A DNA stretch of 64,000 nucleotides from Lateolabrax maculatus. Its lineage: Eukaryota; Chordata; Actinopteri; Acropomatiformes; Lateolabracidae. The notes beneath the pieces are model-generated. The model made no database searches, was not told the origin of the DNA, and was given only the letters and a program-made list of their open reading frames with translations. The stretch is from the NCBI GenBank assembly GCA_031216445.1, contig CM062210.1, positions 12,535,501 to 12,599,500 on the forward strand, given 5' to 3'. A program made the translations under genes and the position numbers. Shown here in pieces: positions 26,301 through 41,300 of this stretch (position 1 is the first letter of the stretch; each line of letters opens with the position of its first letter).

Positions 26301-29300
26301 GTCTTTCCAGGCAGATTCTCAGCCTCCAAACTGCTGGCAGCTGTTGTTGCCATAAATGTGTTGCATGAGGTGACACAGGTGGCAATGAAAACGAAGCTGA
26401 TATCACGTTTAAGTCAGGGACACCATGAAGGTATTGATAGTGTTTTTCTAAATCAGAACATGCAATTTCATCAATATTGAATGGTATGCTCACTAAATAC
26501 ACATGTGTTTTTACTAATATATTGTTACATATTTTTGCATTAGAATTTTAAACATTTTGTGAAGAACAGACACATTTTTCTTTTGTATTGTCAAATATGC
26601 AAGAGGCAAAAGGCAAAGTGAAAATAACCACAAAAATATCCATGGGAAATATTGAGTTTCTAGTCTTTGTACTGAAATAGAACCGAGAAACATGCCCTAT
26701 TAAGTGGAAATGAAGTGTCACAGAAGGCAAACAACATCAAACATTGAAAATGACAAATGATGAAAATGATGATCAAATGTCAACTCAAATGTTGGGCAAG
26801 CACTGGTTTTCATTTTGGAGCAGGTGTAGGCGAAGCCCTTTGTAGTGCCATCAGTCAAAGCATAATAAATAACAAAAGGAGGCCACCTGCGGTGTATGTA
26901 CTGTACCTGTTCCCAGCATTGAGGAAGTAGTTCAGCCTCGACACGTGTGGGACCCACGTGCCTCGCAAACGCAACACACCCCGTCAAGATCATTTGTCTT
27001 TGGAAACAAACACACAGAAACATATGAGAACACACTGCTGGATCAACTCATAGTTTGTGTCTCTAAATAATGGTATCTCTGTAAGAGGTCAGTCAACCAG
27101 CATAATAATATACACACACACCTTTGCTCATCATCTGGTCTCTTGATTAGGTTAAAGAGGATGTGGAGGAGCTGGTCTCTCTCTTTGGGCTCTGGGTGAA
27201 GGCAGGCGGTACACAAGATGAGTGGGATCAACTCCTGAAGGAGAAACAATGAGAGAGAAACAGAGGGAGAAGTGGCATCAGTTGAGATTACTTTGCAAAA
27301 GGAAAGTGAGGTTTAAACACACAGGGAAAGGATGGTCGGTAGCAGTCAAGCCTTGAAGTCCATCGAGGACGGGGGAATAGGAAAGGGGGAGAAGGAGTTT
27401 ATTTAAACGAGGAAAGAACATTGGACAGTCACAGGGAGAAATTAACACAGGGGGTCACCTTTGAAACCAACAGGAGTCTGTCAACACCAGTGAAAACTCG
27501 CTTACCTTAAATACCTTGTTTTGGCGTTACACCTTGACTCATTTGGCTTTAGAGTCACACACACATACAATTAGAACCACAAACTGTAGAAAATAAATAG
27601 TGCATGCACACACCCAGACACAGCTGCATAGAGACAGACACACATATACCTAAAGCACTAGTTCCCTTACTATAACTCAGCTCTATCCCAGAGTTCATAC
27701 AGAGTTTATGGACCTTCCAGCCAAAAGGGAGAGAGCTCAGCTGCCCTTGATACAGGGCCTCCATGGCCAAATTGTGGTCAGCTCTAAATTCCCGCCACAC
27801 ACACCCAAATTAGAGAGTGCATACAGAGTTAAAAATATGTTTTTTTTGTTTTTTTTTCTTCCAGGAAGATATCATATTTTCCTGCCAAGTGCTGGAAGAA
27901 CAAGCAAAACCCCAATGCTGGATGGACAAATGGACCTGACAGAGACACTTGGGTAAAGATAGGCTGTGATGAGTCACTCACTCAACGCAGGACCAACCCT
28001 CTGAAGTCTGTGCCATGTTGGCCATCTTTTAAAAAGTAAAAATATGTCATTTAAGTATCAGAGGGTCATTTTAAGTGGTTGCATGACAAGTTGATGTGGG
28101 TGAAATCAGTTCAAGCGTCAAAAACCTGCAAATTAACTGAATTCAGCCCGATTTAACTGTCACATTTAATAATCTTCTTCTCAGCCTCTGAAAATACCAT
28201 ACGTCTTTTTTGGAGACTTAACAGCGGGCTGATAAAACAAATAAAGGAATTCATAAACAGCACACATCTGAAGAGCCAGAACCCATGCTGACCCTGTTCT
28301 ATTTCTGTATGAAGTTCTGTGTTTCTGATGTGAAGACTCCTTCAGGAGGTTAAACATCTGACCAGTGCTGGATAAACATTGTGGGCAGGTAGAGTGGACA
28401 GCACGACGCCAGGGCCCAGAGGCCAGGGGGGCTGATGCTCTACTTCAAAGAACAGGGCTACTGCAAATTCCAGTCCAAGGACCACTATGTCTAAGAGCCT
28501 GCACTGCATCCAAAGGTTGCACTTTTTAATTAATTCACATTCCACCTTAACTTAACTCTTATCAAAATCGTTAATTTATCATAAAATGTAATTTCTATGT
28601 AACAGATTGCTGTCTATTGTCACATTCAAATTTTTAAATGAAGTGCGCAAGTGCTGGTTTAAACATCAATAAAAAATAAGAACACAGGAGATTCCTAGAT
28701 ATAGCGATGAATATATCTTTGGTAGCACAAATAAATGTCCATACAATGCAGTAACACTATTCTTTACAATGTTTTTTTATTCGGTTCTTGCTGCACAGGC
28801 CTTATTTTTCTCCTTTATTTTTCAAACCATACTGACCTTCTAGTGATTGTTAGAGAAACCAGAGAAGTACAAACATACAGCAGAAGGAGAATAATATCTG
28901 TCACTTAACTTATACTTTTAACTTCTAATCTTTTGTCTTGTGACAGTCCTGATAAAACTGTTCTTTCAAAGAGTTCTTTGTCTTGCCAGTAGTTCGTTAA
29001 AGATTACAGTTAATCCAGCCAGTAGAAAAAGGAAGTAAATGATTGTGACATATATTTACTCTCTTAATAGTGACACGGCTTCTTCGAAAAGCCTAAACAC
29101 ACCATTTACTGTATATTTAATGGAATTAAGAAATAGTGCTGTAGCAAATGATCATCAAATTAAGCCTTTTTCAGCAAATAAAAAAGGAAAATACAAGTAA
29201 TGCAGAGCCATACAGATATTGCACATCACACTAAGCTACAGTACAGCACAGTATAATGTGGAAAAACATATTGTTTAATGATTTACAGTGTCTGATAATA

Positions 29301-32300
29301 CAGCCAGGTGGCAGGCAGAGTTTCAAGGCATCTTGCCACCGTTTCAAGTTAAACACTTTTTGTTCTTAAGTGGTGTCACATTCAACAACAAGGTGTGTCT
29401 CCAGGCTTGTGGTGGTTAGACAGCTTCAAGTTGCAAGATGGAAGTGTGAGCAGCTGTGTGTGTGTATGCAGTGTCATGGTTGGTGAATCTAACGGATATA
29501 GTACAAAGTCCACACCGCTCAAAAAGGACCCCAAGGCCTCAATGTTCTACTGTTTTTAGATTTTTTTGTCCCCTATAGTTTGTTTTTCTAGATTTTGCAA
29601 AGAGATTAAATTCTCCATAACTGTCCTGGCTGATTAAAACAACATAACCATGGTGATATGCAAAGCAGCCTGACTGAGAACTACTCCAACCAGACTTACC
29701 TCTTTCAAACACTCCATTTTGTATCCTATCAAGTTTCAACTACCTGTGTGCAAAATTCAAGTGCATAGTATTTGTATATAGATGGACTCACACAGACACA
29801 AATTGCATGCAAGCAGTTATGTGTAGACAGAACACCTGTGCAGGTTTCTGCATTACAGTTTGCAAGGAGTAATAGCTGGTTAATGCCTAATTTATTTAAA
29901 AAAAAATCTCATTCCCTTGACTAGTCAAAAGAAATTAACATTCAACTTATGAAAACAAAAGCAAATATGTCCCCCAACAGTTCTAGGAAGAAAGCTGTAT
30001 ATAGCTGTTTATATGTTGTTACCTGGAATCGCTGCACACCTCATATCAGGGTAAAAAAAAACACTATAGCTATAGCTATAATAAAGCACAACGCTTCTTT
30101 AAATAGGTTGCTAGAAAATGTTAAACAACTAAATCACTCAAATCACTACAGAATCTCAAAAGCCACTTAGGCACTTAAAGTGATTAGAGTTGCAGCAAAT
30201 AAAACAGACGGGAAACCAATTGGAAAAGCTTAGAATAAAAATACACTGGGCTTAAGAGACGTACAGTACATTACCCACCTAAGGCTAAAACTGCATACCT
30301 TAGGCCATCATTGCATGTTAGTTCATCTTTTGACTACAAATCAATTTTCATATTTTTTCTTTTATGATAATGCAATATAGCAGAACAACAGTCATTGAAA
30401 CTTTGCAGAAATGTCAGAGCTACTGCTAATAATAAAGAAAAGAATAATTCTAGCAAGTCAGACCCTATGTGACAGCAGTTGTAGCCAACAGGAACTGGGC
30501 ATTAGTTACATATTATGGTCTACAGGTCATGTGAGAACCATGCAGATGAGTGCGTGAAAGACTCACCTGGCAAAGATGTGCAACCATTCTCTAGAAGAGA
30601 GGCATGCATGAGAGTGAGAGAATGAGTGAGACGATAAGAGAAGAATAAAAATAAAACCAGTGAAGGCAAAAAGGACAGTAAACGTGAGTGAGGGACAAAA
30701 ACAGCAGAGGAGAAATGATGATAACACTGGTGAAAACAAACACCATCATAAAAGGAGGTGAAATAGATAGACACAAGTCAGCTGGGTATAAGCAGGTCAA
30801 AAATGTCTATGTTTAGCACTGATTTTAGCAAATCTTTAAGTGAGCTCTTTATTCATATAACTTGCTGGCACAGTCAAATCTGCAAAGGACAACAAGGATA
30901 AGGTGCTACATGCAGGTTTAGTACATTAGCTTTAAGACATTAGTATGATTATCATAAGCAAACAAGCCATCACACCAATTAGAGCACAGGCAAGAGGACT
31001 GGCAGCCTCTACACAGTGTGCAACACTAAGCTGCATGTTAGTTGAATTTTAGGAATGCCTTGCGGCACACACCAAGAAGAGGGTGGTGTTCTTTCAAAGC
31101 AAACATAACCAAATTTTTCTCACAATAGCAGATGGTGAAATGAGTGAATCAACAACAGAAAAAAATCACTTGACTGTTTATCCCCTTCATAAAGCTACAA
31201 AGCAAAATTCTGACTAGAGACGCAACATCTACTTTTTTATGATGTTAATGGAGAATGTGATATCTGGCACTGAACTGACAATAGCAATTGCATTAGATAT
31301 GTTATCTTGACATTAATTTGCAAAAACATACTGACAAATAATTATGCTACACATAGCACATTTAACCATGAAAACTAAAGGCTATTTGGAATTGGTTTAA
31401 TGCCCATCTACAAAAACATAGTTTGGATGGGACTGGGTCTGCAAGCTGAAGATGATACTGTATGTGTCGCCTGCAATTCTCCCTAAATTTTCACCATGCT
31501 TAGCCTTGCTGCTGTGTGTGTATCTATTGGACACTAAGGCAAGATGCTTCTGATGATGACAATAGTGAGTGGGATAAAGGGAGGAGAAGATGATGAGCAG
31601 GAGGAGCAGCAGAAGTGGGGTTACCTCTCGTTTAGCAAGAAGGACATTAGGGACGATGTGAGGGAGGCAGCGGCCCAGCATTAACATCACACTCTCCTCA
31701 CTGTCTGCTATACGAGACACCTGGAAACGAGAGACATTATATAGTGTATATTGTCATAAATGTACCGTTTGTAAGTTTACATGAGAGAGTGTGTGCGCTG
31801 ACCTCTGCTCCAAGGCGGCTGTCAGAGCACATTCTGCAGAAGGACAGCAGGGCTTGCTGAAAGGCCGGGGATAACTTCCTGAGAGACCACAAACAACAAG
31901 AGACCAAAAACAGTCTGTACCGCTTAATCTGTACTCCACAAGAACTTTGGAGATTTTCCTGACCACTGAATGATTGATGATTGGACTGGGCCACCCTGCC
32001 AGAGAGCTAAGAGCTGCAACTCTCCCATATCACTGCTTTATATTTCAGTGGAATTAAATAATATCTACAGATAGATGGAGTTTAGCTACTAGACATCAGA
32101 GAAGCATTAGCACTTGCTTAAAAGCAGATGTTGACTAACTGTATTTTGCCACTCACTTTCTGAAACTGTACATTAATCTGAAATTTTCTAAATGGAAATA
32201 TGGCAGGATATATAAGAAACACAGTATTCCATTGACCGGATGATTCAGTAGTCGTTGGTGCACTAAACATACAACAACGTGGGTGGGATAGTGGTAAGAA

Positions 32301-35300
32301 ATGTTTATACGTGATCAAATGTCAAAAGTTCATTTCCCACTAGGACTGCTATGTGCTCTGAGGAAATTAATTTACATTTTCACACAAGAGGGAAGCCACT
32401 GGCCTAGTAAGTACTGCTGTATTTGCCAATTGTGGCTAAATAAACTGATGACTACCTCCATCTAGTGGTTACATTTAGTAACTACACTGCGAAGGGCAGT
32501 GTGGCTGTAACAGGTAGGTACTAAGTACACTGAATGTCATTTTTGGAATTTCCACTCACCTGTTAGGTTGATCAAACTGGACAGGAGGCCGACTCTTAAG
32601 CTTGTTGTGGGACTGTGGGTGTGGCTGGGATGTGTTCTGAGTGGAGGGGGGGGCCAGGTCAGCTTCAGGATCTGAAACCCCCCGGATGTCCAGATACTGG
32701 CCGTTATCTGTAGGAGGCTGAGGGTAAAACTAGATTAAGTTAGGATAAATGCTTTTTAAGTTTTATTGCAGGACACTGGTACTATTAACACTATATCAGT
32801 GGCATAAAGTCTGCACACTACATAGTCAAACTGACCACATACCACAGAGGGAGGGTCAGTGGAGGAAGTGTTGGCAGTGGAGGAGGAGGAGGGGTTAGAC
32901 GTGGTCTGGGAGCCAAGGTCCAGAGTGGCCGAAGGTGGGGAGGAGACAGTCCTCTTTAGTGTCTGAATCTCACTGTGAGGTAGGACAAAGAAAACAGAAG
33001 AGGAAACTCTCAGAAAACACTACCTAATTCTTATTAGTAAAGAAGTGAGTCAAGAAGACAAAGATCTTCTACCCAAAAGTAGGGGTAGAACAGTTCTATA
33101 AAATAGCTCAACAAATTTGGATTATGGTAAAGCAAATTTGTCTGAATCTTGATGGTGGCAATTAAAGATTCCACATGGATGGAAAAAAAGTTCCACAATG
33201 TATTGGAGCAGGGTCTCCACTGTAATTTCATGCAGCAATGGTGCTTGGGGTAAATTTCCATACTGGTTCTACTTCATGGCCTATTTTGGTCACAGTTATG
33301 GTAATAATGTGGACTGAAGTGCTGAAAACATCTTTAGATTTTTATGGATGCTTCTGATTTTCTTCAGAATGTTCTTGTTGTAATGCCATTAAACTGTTAT
33401 GAATAAAGGAAACTGTGTCAGCTTCATAGCATAATAACAGTGATCATATGATTAATACGATATATTGCTTAACTGTAGGCCTCACTGATTCACTTGTATA
33501 TTAGCACAAACATGCAATCAGGTACACACCTCTGCAGTTTCTTGATCTGCTCAGCTAGGCTCTGCTTCTCATTGTTGAGGAGGCTTATCTGGTACTCCAA
33601 CTCTTGGACGACTTCTGTCTGTTGCTATAAAGAGACAAAAAGATTATACAGACATTGTAATACCTCAGCTCTTAAGTAGGTGCTCCAATAGGTCAAAACT
33701 CTTCCTGAGTTGATATCTCAGACTTTATTGAAAGAAGCAGCCACTTTTCATTCAGTTACACAGGCTTTTACTGAAACAACGTGACTATAACAGTTCATTT
33801 CTTCATCATCATCATCATCATCATCATCGTAGTTCTGTGTACCGCCTTCACAACTCAGCTCTCATGAATCGAAGCAATTGACCTTCAAAACTGGTGCTGC
33901 CTCTCAAACAGTGTGTAAGTGCACTGTTTTCATCTAGTTTCTGCCCAGTATACAGCCTCAAATCATGCAAATAAATAAAGAAAAAAACTTGATAATAAAA
34001 ATAATAATAAAAACTATGATAATAGAATACCTATCTCTAATTTAAAATAACAAAGTTCTTGATGCAGCCGAAAGTAAAATACCTGACAGACCTTTAAGGT
34101 AAAGCCAGAAATCCAACATGGATAAAAAGTACAACTCATGATGAACTGTACATTGAGGAATTACACCCATACTGTACATATACACCCACACACAAACCTG
34201 TTGTGAGAGGTCGGGCTTCCTTAGAGTATCTTGGGCAACGCAGTGTCCTGGCAGATCGCCAAAATCCACCCCAACTGACACATCAATTGTGTCCCGAGGA
34301 GAAGGGAGGGGGGTACCACAGTTCCTGTAGAGCTGTAGCAGGTCAGGGGGTTTTGGGATGTTGAGGCCGACATCATCCCACAACTCAAAGTCCTGGAAAC
34401 AAGTAAAAAAACACTTACGCATAGATGAAGCAGGACACAAAGCAAGCTCAGAACTGGACAGCTGATCCGAGTTGCTGAATTTATTTATGGTCACATGACC
34501 CTATCACGGCTCTTAGACCAGTGCCCTCATGCTTACAGTCTGATACCTTCCTAATATCTATTTACCTCAGGAATAAAATGACTCTGTATTAAGAAGCAGG
34601 CAGAAATAAATGATAAAACATTTATGACTTTTGTCATTCTGTCTTGAAAACATGCAACATCTACAAAAATCTTTACCTGATCATCATTTTCATCGGAGAA
34701 GGTGATGGATGAGAGTTTGTATTCATTTTTTAATAAATATTCATTCACAAGGAAGTTTAAGGCTCTTTTCTCCAGTGTGCGTATAGGCTCCTGAGTTAGA
34801 GAAGAAAGAGAAGCTGTGAAATGATTCACTCAAGGTCTAGCAGTGATACCATCATAGGGGTTTAAAGGAACACATGCAATCGCTTGATTAATTTGAACAA
34901 CAGGAAAGAATCTTCATTTTCAACACATAAACATTCCCCACCTGAATTTCAGGACTTGACTTGAAGTTTTTTCTCTCCTGAGAGTGCACCTCGCTCTCTG
35001 AGAAATTGAAAAGATATTAGAGGAGTTTGAAAGGATGCTGTGCGTTATTCATCTAGTGGAATTCTCTTAGAAAGAAAAGACAGAAAGCTGTAACAAAAGA
35101 GGGTTCAGGTCGAGAAGAAGTTAAAAGTACGCCACACCTGCTGCCTGAGTCAAGTTGGCGCGCAGAGCCTGAATGGTCTCCTTTGCTTTCCGAAGCTCAA
35201 ACTCCAGCACTGGACAGGAAGTGACAACACACACACACAGGAAGTGCATCCAACCAAAGACAGGGAACAAAGAAATAAAACAAAGATGGGCATGAAAAAC

Positions 35301-38300
35301 AAAATAACCACACAAAAGTTTGTAAGAGTCATAAAAACAAAACAAAAAAATGCATGCAAATTATGGGTCTAAGGAACGCATGCAGCAGAGGATCATGGTA
35401 AAGCCAGCTGGATGAGTCTGTTTGACAAGTGTGTGTAATGCACTGAGACGCATCTCAATGGTAGGATTTCCTGCCCTCGTTTACTCCCACTAATAGTACT
35501 GATGTGACTGACTTAAAAAATGGGAGACCAAAGTTACTTCAATTGTAGCTGAAGTGAGCAAATCAATTCAAGCTACTGAAATGTAGCCATAATAATCTAG
35601 GAGCTGTCTGACAAAGGATTTCTTCCAGGCAAATGCCTTACTAACAAGTAATTAAATCATCTGGAATCAAGCCACTCAAAGGATAGCCACTGCTTAGGTT
35701 TTTACTTTTTAATAGTTTAAGCCATCACAATCTAAGCTATAAAAATAAAGAGTCAAAATGTAATTTAGAACATGATAGGTTACTGTTTTAGACTTGTTTT
35801 GTTAGTTTTAATAAAAAAAAACAAGCAAGCTGTTTCTGACGTCTTATACAATCAGAAGTAGCAGACATTTGTATAAAACAGTTAATTTGTACATTGAAAA
35901 TTGAAAGGCTAAACTAACACTGAATAAAGAAAAAGAACACACAAGATTCTTAGACACTTTAGATAAAAAACACACGCAAAAAGTAAGAAGCGATGGAGCA
36001 GGGAAACTGTGTTGCATAGCTGTGCACTGAAAATCTGCCATCTGATCTCATCCTATTCTTGTCCCCAAAGCTGGCATCTAATGTCTAGGATTGTGGTTCA
36101 ATGAAGTTTTTTACTTTCTTTTTTTTTAAGGACTGATCACATCAGTATGGGAAGTGCGAAAGACAGGTTAAAATCTTAGGTTTAGTTAAGTATAATTGCA
36201 GGCTACATTCTACAATGTCCTGTAAGGTCATTGTCAATTTTCAGTTTTTACAACTTGAGGATACTATATTTCTGTAAAAAGAAATGTCATGAACAAATTA
36301 GTTGGATTTTTCTGACCGAATCCAACCACTCTGACTCCATCATCCCCTCATCACTAACCTTTCCAGCAGATCAAGAGTGCAAAGGATGCAAGCGCAACAA
36401 AATGGAAAACCAAGAACTGAATAACGGGGAGAAGATTTAAAAAAAAACAAAACAAAATACTAGTCTGGATGGAGTGACTTGTCCAGTATTGTTCACTGGG
36501 GTTTGATCAACGTCAGGAGAAAGCCAGAAAACCCAGAGTCAGACAGCTGGGGGCAGGCATTTCGACAAGAACAACAGGTCGGGGGGATGAAAGTGGGGGT
36601 GGGTGAAAAGGGGAAAGGAGGAGGGGGAAGGTGCCAATTTGGTAGAGTGGGCAGTGTGTGAATAATAGTCATTTTCAAAAGATGCATAATTTGTAGTTGG
36701 GAGCATGGAACCAACATCTCTGCTGCATGGTTTTAACTGTGCCCTTACTATGCATTAATGTACAGTATGTCTGCTTTTCATAAACTGATAAAAGCCCTAA
36801 ACCATGAGCAAACTAGTTAGTTAGGTGCATCCACCTACTTCACTTAAGACTTCGACTTTTTTCTACTGTTATAATGCAATATTCACATTTACAATTCATA
36901 GACATGTACAGTTAACAATCCTTTTACAATATAGGAAGACACTAATTCTCATGCTTAGCAGTCACGTACAGTACAGAGGGGGAAAAACGATCTAATGTCA
37001 AAGAAAGGAAAAACATTAAGCACAAAATATGGAACAGTTTGTGCACAATTCCATACTGCAATTATGGACTGGGGCTATTCAGGACTCATTGACTAACACT
37101 TACCGACCAAATGGGTGGATGACTACAGAAAGCTGGTAATAGATAATGTTACTGCACTATTTACCACTGCACTATGGCATAGTGTGCAGGGCTAAAAGCA
37201 ATGTTTTCATGTTGTCGATTATCAAATAGAAAGATGAAAACAGAAGGTAGATTAAGTTAACATCATATGAATGGTCCCTGCATGACAGCACTGTCCCTTC
37301 TGCATTAGTTTTCAAGTGAAAGGCGTAGACATTTGTTTTTTGTCCTTTAGTCAACAGTGTAAAAAAAACAACCATCACACAATATCTGAAAACCACTAAG
37401 TTACTCGTAACTGAGCAGCTGCTTAAAACAAATGTTCTGTGATGAGGCGGCAACCACATCAAACTCAAACTATCTAATGGTGTGTCACGACAGAGCCACA
37501 CGGGAAAGGGGGTGTGATTTCAAACAATGCTGAGACAGGTCCTGTACCAAAAATACCATGGACTGACTCAACAGTGTCACAGCTGATGGGAGAAGGCACG
37601 AACACCTCTACCAAGTCAAAGAACATGTTGACAAAGACCCAAGATTTTAGAAATGCATATTCTGCATATGCTCATTATTTTGTCATTGCTACTAAAGCGG
37701 CTCTCACACAGCAGTGCCAGGGCTGACAACATTAGAATAAATACATATTTCAATTTTATTGTGGCTTGGATTACACACGATGACTTTGATGCAGCTGGTG
37801 TTATTCTCTTTGTTTCTATGCCACCCTCCCATTCTGTCACTGTCTATTTTCTGGATTGTTGTCCATCTTTAATTTCCCCAAAGTAAGCCGGGTCTCTTGC
37901 TTTCAGCCCTGACAGTATGGTTCATCTTACCTGCCACCCGCTCATCCGACTCTCGGTTGCCATCGTCTGAGTAACGGGCAAAGTCCAGAGAGTCCAAGGT
38001 GCTGATGCTGCCCGCTCGATCTGAACAGAGACAGAGACAGAGACAACAGTGAGACAAATATACAATCACATGAGTCTGCTGTCAAGCAGCTCAGAGCTAA
38101 AAAATTATACAATGCACTCATCCTCGAGAAATGTTGCTTTATACGTGCTCCCTTCTGAAGGGACATGGTCAGCTACACAACAGTAGCCCCACTGTGGTAG
38201 GGATTCAGTATTTTGCTTAAGGACTCTTAACCAGACTGGAAGCATGTTGACACTGGGTTTGAGTTAAAGGCTGGTGACTAACCCCTCGGCCACCCTTCTA

Positions 38301-41300
38301 TAAAACAGATGGAAACTTTATTAAATTCAGCAAAAAGCAGAGACCTTTTAAAAACTGTGGGAAAGTTAATCTTCAGCCAAGAGACATGTGAGTCACTGCA
38401 CATGGTGGAAAACAAATCAATCATGAAATGTTAACTTGCTGAGACCTTTACTGAGAAAAATGCCAATCTCCAGACTCACCTCCAACCAACAACCTTACAT
38501 CTGAGTACAGAGATGCCAAAAGTATTGTTCACTCCAAGAACAGATGAAGCTGATACATAAGCACAAGTACTTGTACTCCTATTTCACTGAGCTAGGCTGG
38601 CCTCGCAGCTTAGCCAATGGTGTTAAGTTTTCCTACACTGCAACACAAGTGCAAGATTGGCCTATTTGTTCTCTGATATCAAGATACAGTAGAAGGTCAA
38701 GCCAAATGTAGTGTTTAGAATAGCTTTAAAACCATGGCTTGCTTGCCTATGATTAACCTTTCACACCCACACACACACCGATGGCAGCGGAGCTGACATG
38801 CAAGGCGCAGGCCTGCCCATCGGCAGCAACACAGGGATCAGTGTCTTGCTCAAGGACACTTCGACACATGGACAGCAGGAGCCGAGGATCGACCCGCCAA
38901 CCCTGGTGTTAAAGGACGATCCACTCTATTATTGTTAAAAAAAAAAGAAAAAAGAATTGTTGCTTTGCTAGTTAGATCAAAGGAAAATGCCACAGGAAAA
39001 TCACACATTGTACTAGATATATGACCATGTAGCAACTCTTAGTTCTGTGACTGTACTGTGAGGGTGTTTGTGCATTGGCTGTATGTTTGTCATTGTTCTG
39101 TCGTGATAATTTCAAGTTAACCCCTTTTCCTGGGGTGAACGCTTCCAACTGCTGTTGCTTCCTGATAATGTGTGAGGATGTTTGCTGTAAGTGGTTGCAA
39201 TCTATTTGGTGAATCACTGGATTATAATATATTTGAATGCACGTGTGTGTGAGAACAAAAACCCTGTAATTCCGCAATGTGCGGGAGCATGCGCAAATGC
39301 CTTTAGTGTGTGTACTTAATTTGCGAAAAAACAAATATTTCCTCCTGGCTGACCTTTCAGTTCTGTGCCTACGGCGTGTATTGTCTGGACTGTGAAAGAT
39401 CTGACACTTCGACTGTCACCTCTTCACTGCACTCCTGCTGGGCAGGTTGTGCCACATGCACACAAATCCATGCAGAGTCTCTCTCTCTGCTCTTGAGTCC
39501 ATGAGTGTCACCATTTCACATTGAATCACACACTACAAATGAGCCTTTATCTGTACACTGAATGAAGGAAGCCTCATTGTCTCTCATATAATGAAAATAT
39601 GAAATTGTAAATAAACAATTGGGAGGCCAACAAGAGCATTTTGGGGAAAAAGGGAGAGGAAAGACAAACATGATGAAGGACAGTTTTTCTGCTTTGGCAA
39701 GTAGAAACAACAAAGCAGATAAATTTGAGACAGGGAAAGGAGCAGTAGTTTAGTCCCAGAACAAAGAGATACAATTAAAAAGAGCTGATACAAATACAGA
39801 CAAGGATGGATGGTCAGGAGGTAGCCAACAAGCTCTTTTTTTCAGCTTTTTAGAAAATATAAATGCGATGAAACAATGGGGCGCAAATTACAAAGGATGC
39901 ACAGACAGGCACACAAACACAAACAGGCACACTATCATATATTCAAGACATGTAGCAATCAGTAATACTGTATATGAACTGAGCATACGATTATCACCTG
40001 GTACATGGTTCTAATTTAACACCACACGTTACTAAACTAGGCTTTATATTTGCAAATATTAATTTCATAAATGTAAGTAATAGTAGATAAGTAATAAATT
40101 GGGTATGACTACACATTAACATAGTTTCTAAAATATTTTGCATGCTGTGCTAATTCCCAAATGTGAAAATGCACCAGACAATAATAACCCAGACTGTAAT
40201 TTGGACCACAGCTAAGAAACATGCACTTGCACATGCAACACATACACAAGCACAGAACCACCTGCATTCACCCACAGTCCCAAACACACATCTTAATGAC
40301 AAGCAGAGCGTAATGAATAGGCAGCCAGTTGGAGCGGGTCCAGAACTACATGGAGCCTGGTCAATACTCCAACAATATCATTAATCGCCTTCTCACACAA
40401 TACCAACTCCCTGCCCCAGGAAAGAATGGTGGGAGATATAAAGTGAGAAAAAATGAGAGAGCGCATGTGAGGTTAGGCCAATTAATAAGCAGTGCAACGA
40501 AGAGAGAGGTACACATGGTGGGACTGTTTAAACAGGCTGACAATAAGTACCTCTGAATCTAGATCAGATAAATTCTTCTGGTGTTATAAACCTTATCTGT
40601 GTAGTACTGTAAGCTGTGTGTGGTTGACCTGGATTGCCATTCTTCCCCATTCACAGATTGGTAACAGGAGAGCATAAATACTGGTTACAAATAACCCAAC
40701 CTAGAACTTATCATGTGAAGCTACTATTTGACCTGTTTGAAGATGGTAAGTCCCTACAACTACATATTAACTTTCAGATTCTTGTCCTGAGATTGTATTG
40801 CTACTTTCTGGTATCCCATATTATATCTCTTTCTGGCAAAACTACACCAACTTCTTAAATGTGGCAGCTTATTGTCAACCTTGTACATGGCAACTTAAAT
40901 GACTTGCATGCTACCTTAAAAGGCCCTGGGATCATTTGAGCAAATAACTACTTGACTAGACAATGAAGCGTGGAGAGAGAATCATTTATGCTACCTTGCT
41001 GCAAATTAGCAAGCTGGTGAGAGATGCCTTGCTGTGTCATGTGGCTTAGAGCAACAGCTGCCGATATGATGCTGTGTGTGACACACTCATTATCCATACA
41101 CATGCTCACTGCAATCAACTACTTACAGCTAACAGTCACTGGTTGTGTATTCATAATGACATAGTCTTTAAGAATCACACAGTCAAAATCAAGGCATTCA
41201 ATGTGTTGCTATTGTCTAAAAAAAAAAAACACACTGGAAATTTCTCTGTGGACAACAGAAGACAGCAGACATTTGTTCAGTTTCCCTCCCTCCTCAACAA

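Noticed and set aside
40329..40556. Plus-strand 75-codon open frame in relch intron 1
   Set aside because: No homology recognised, no splice signals that place it in a gene, typical of chance open frames.
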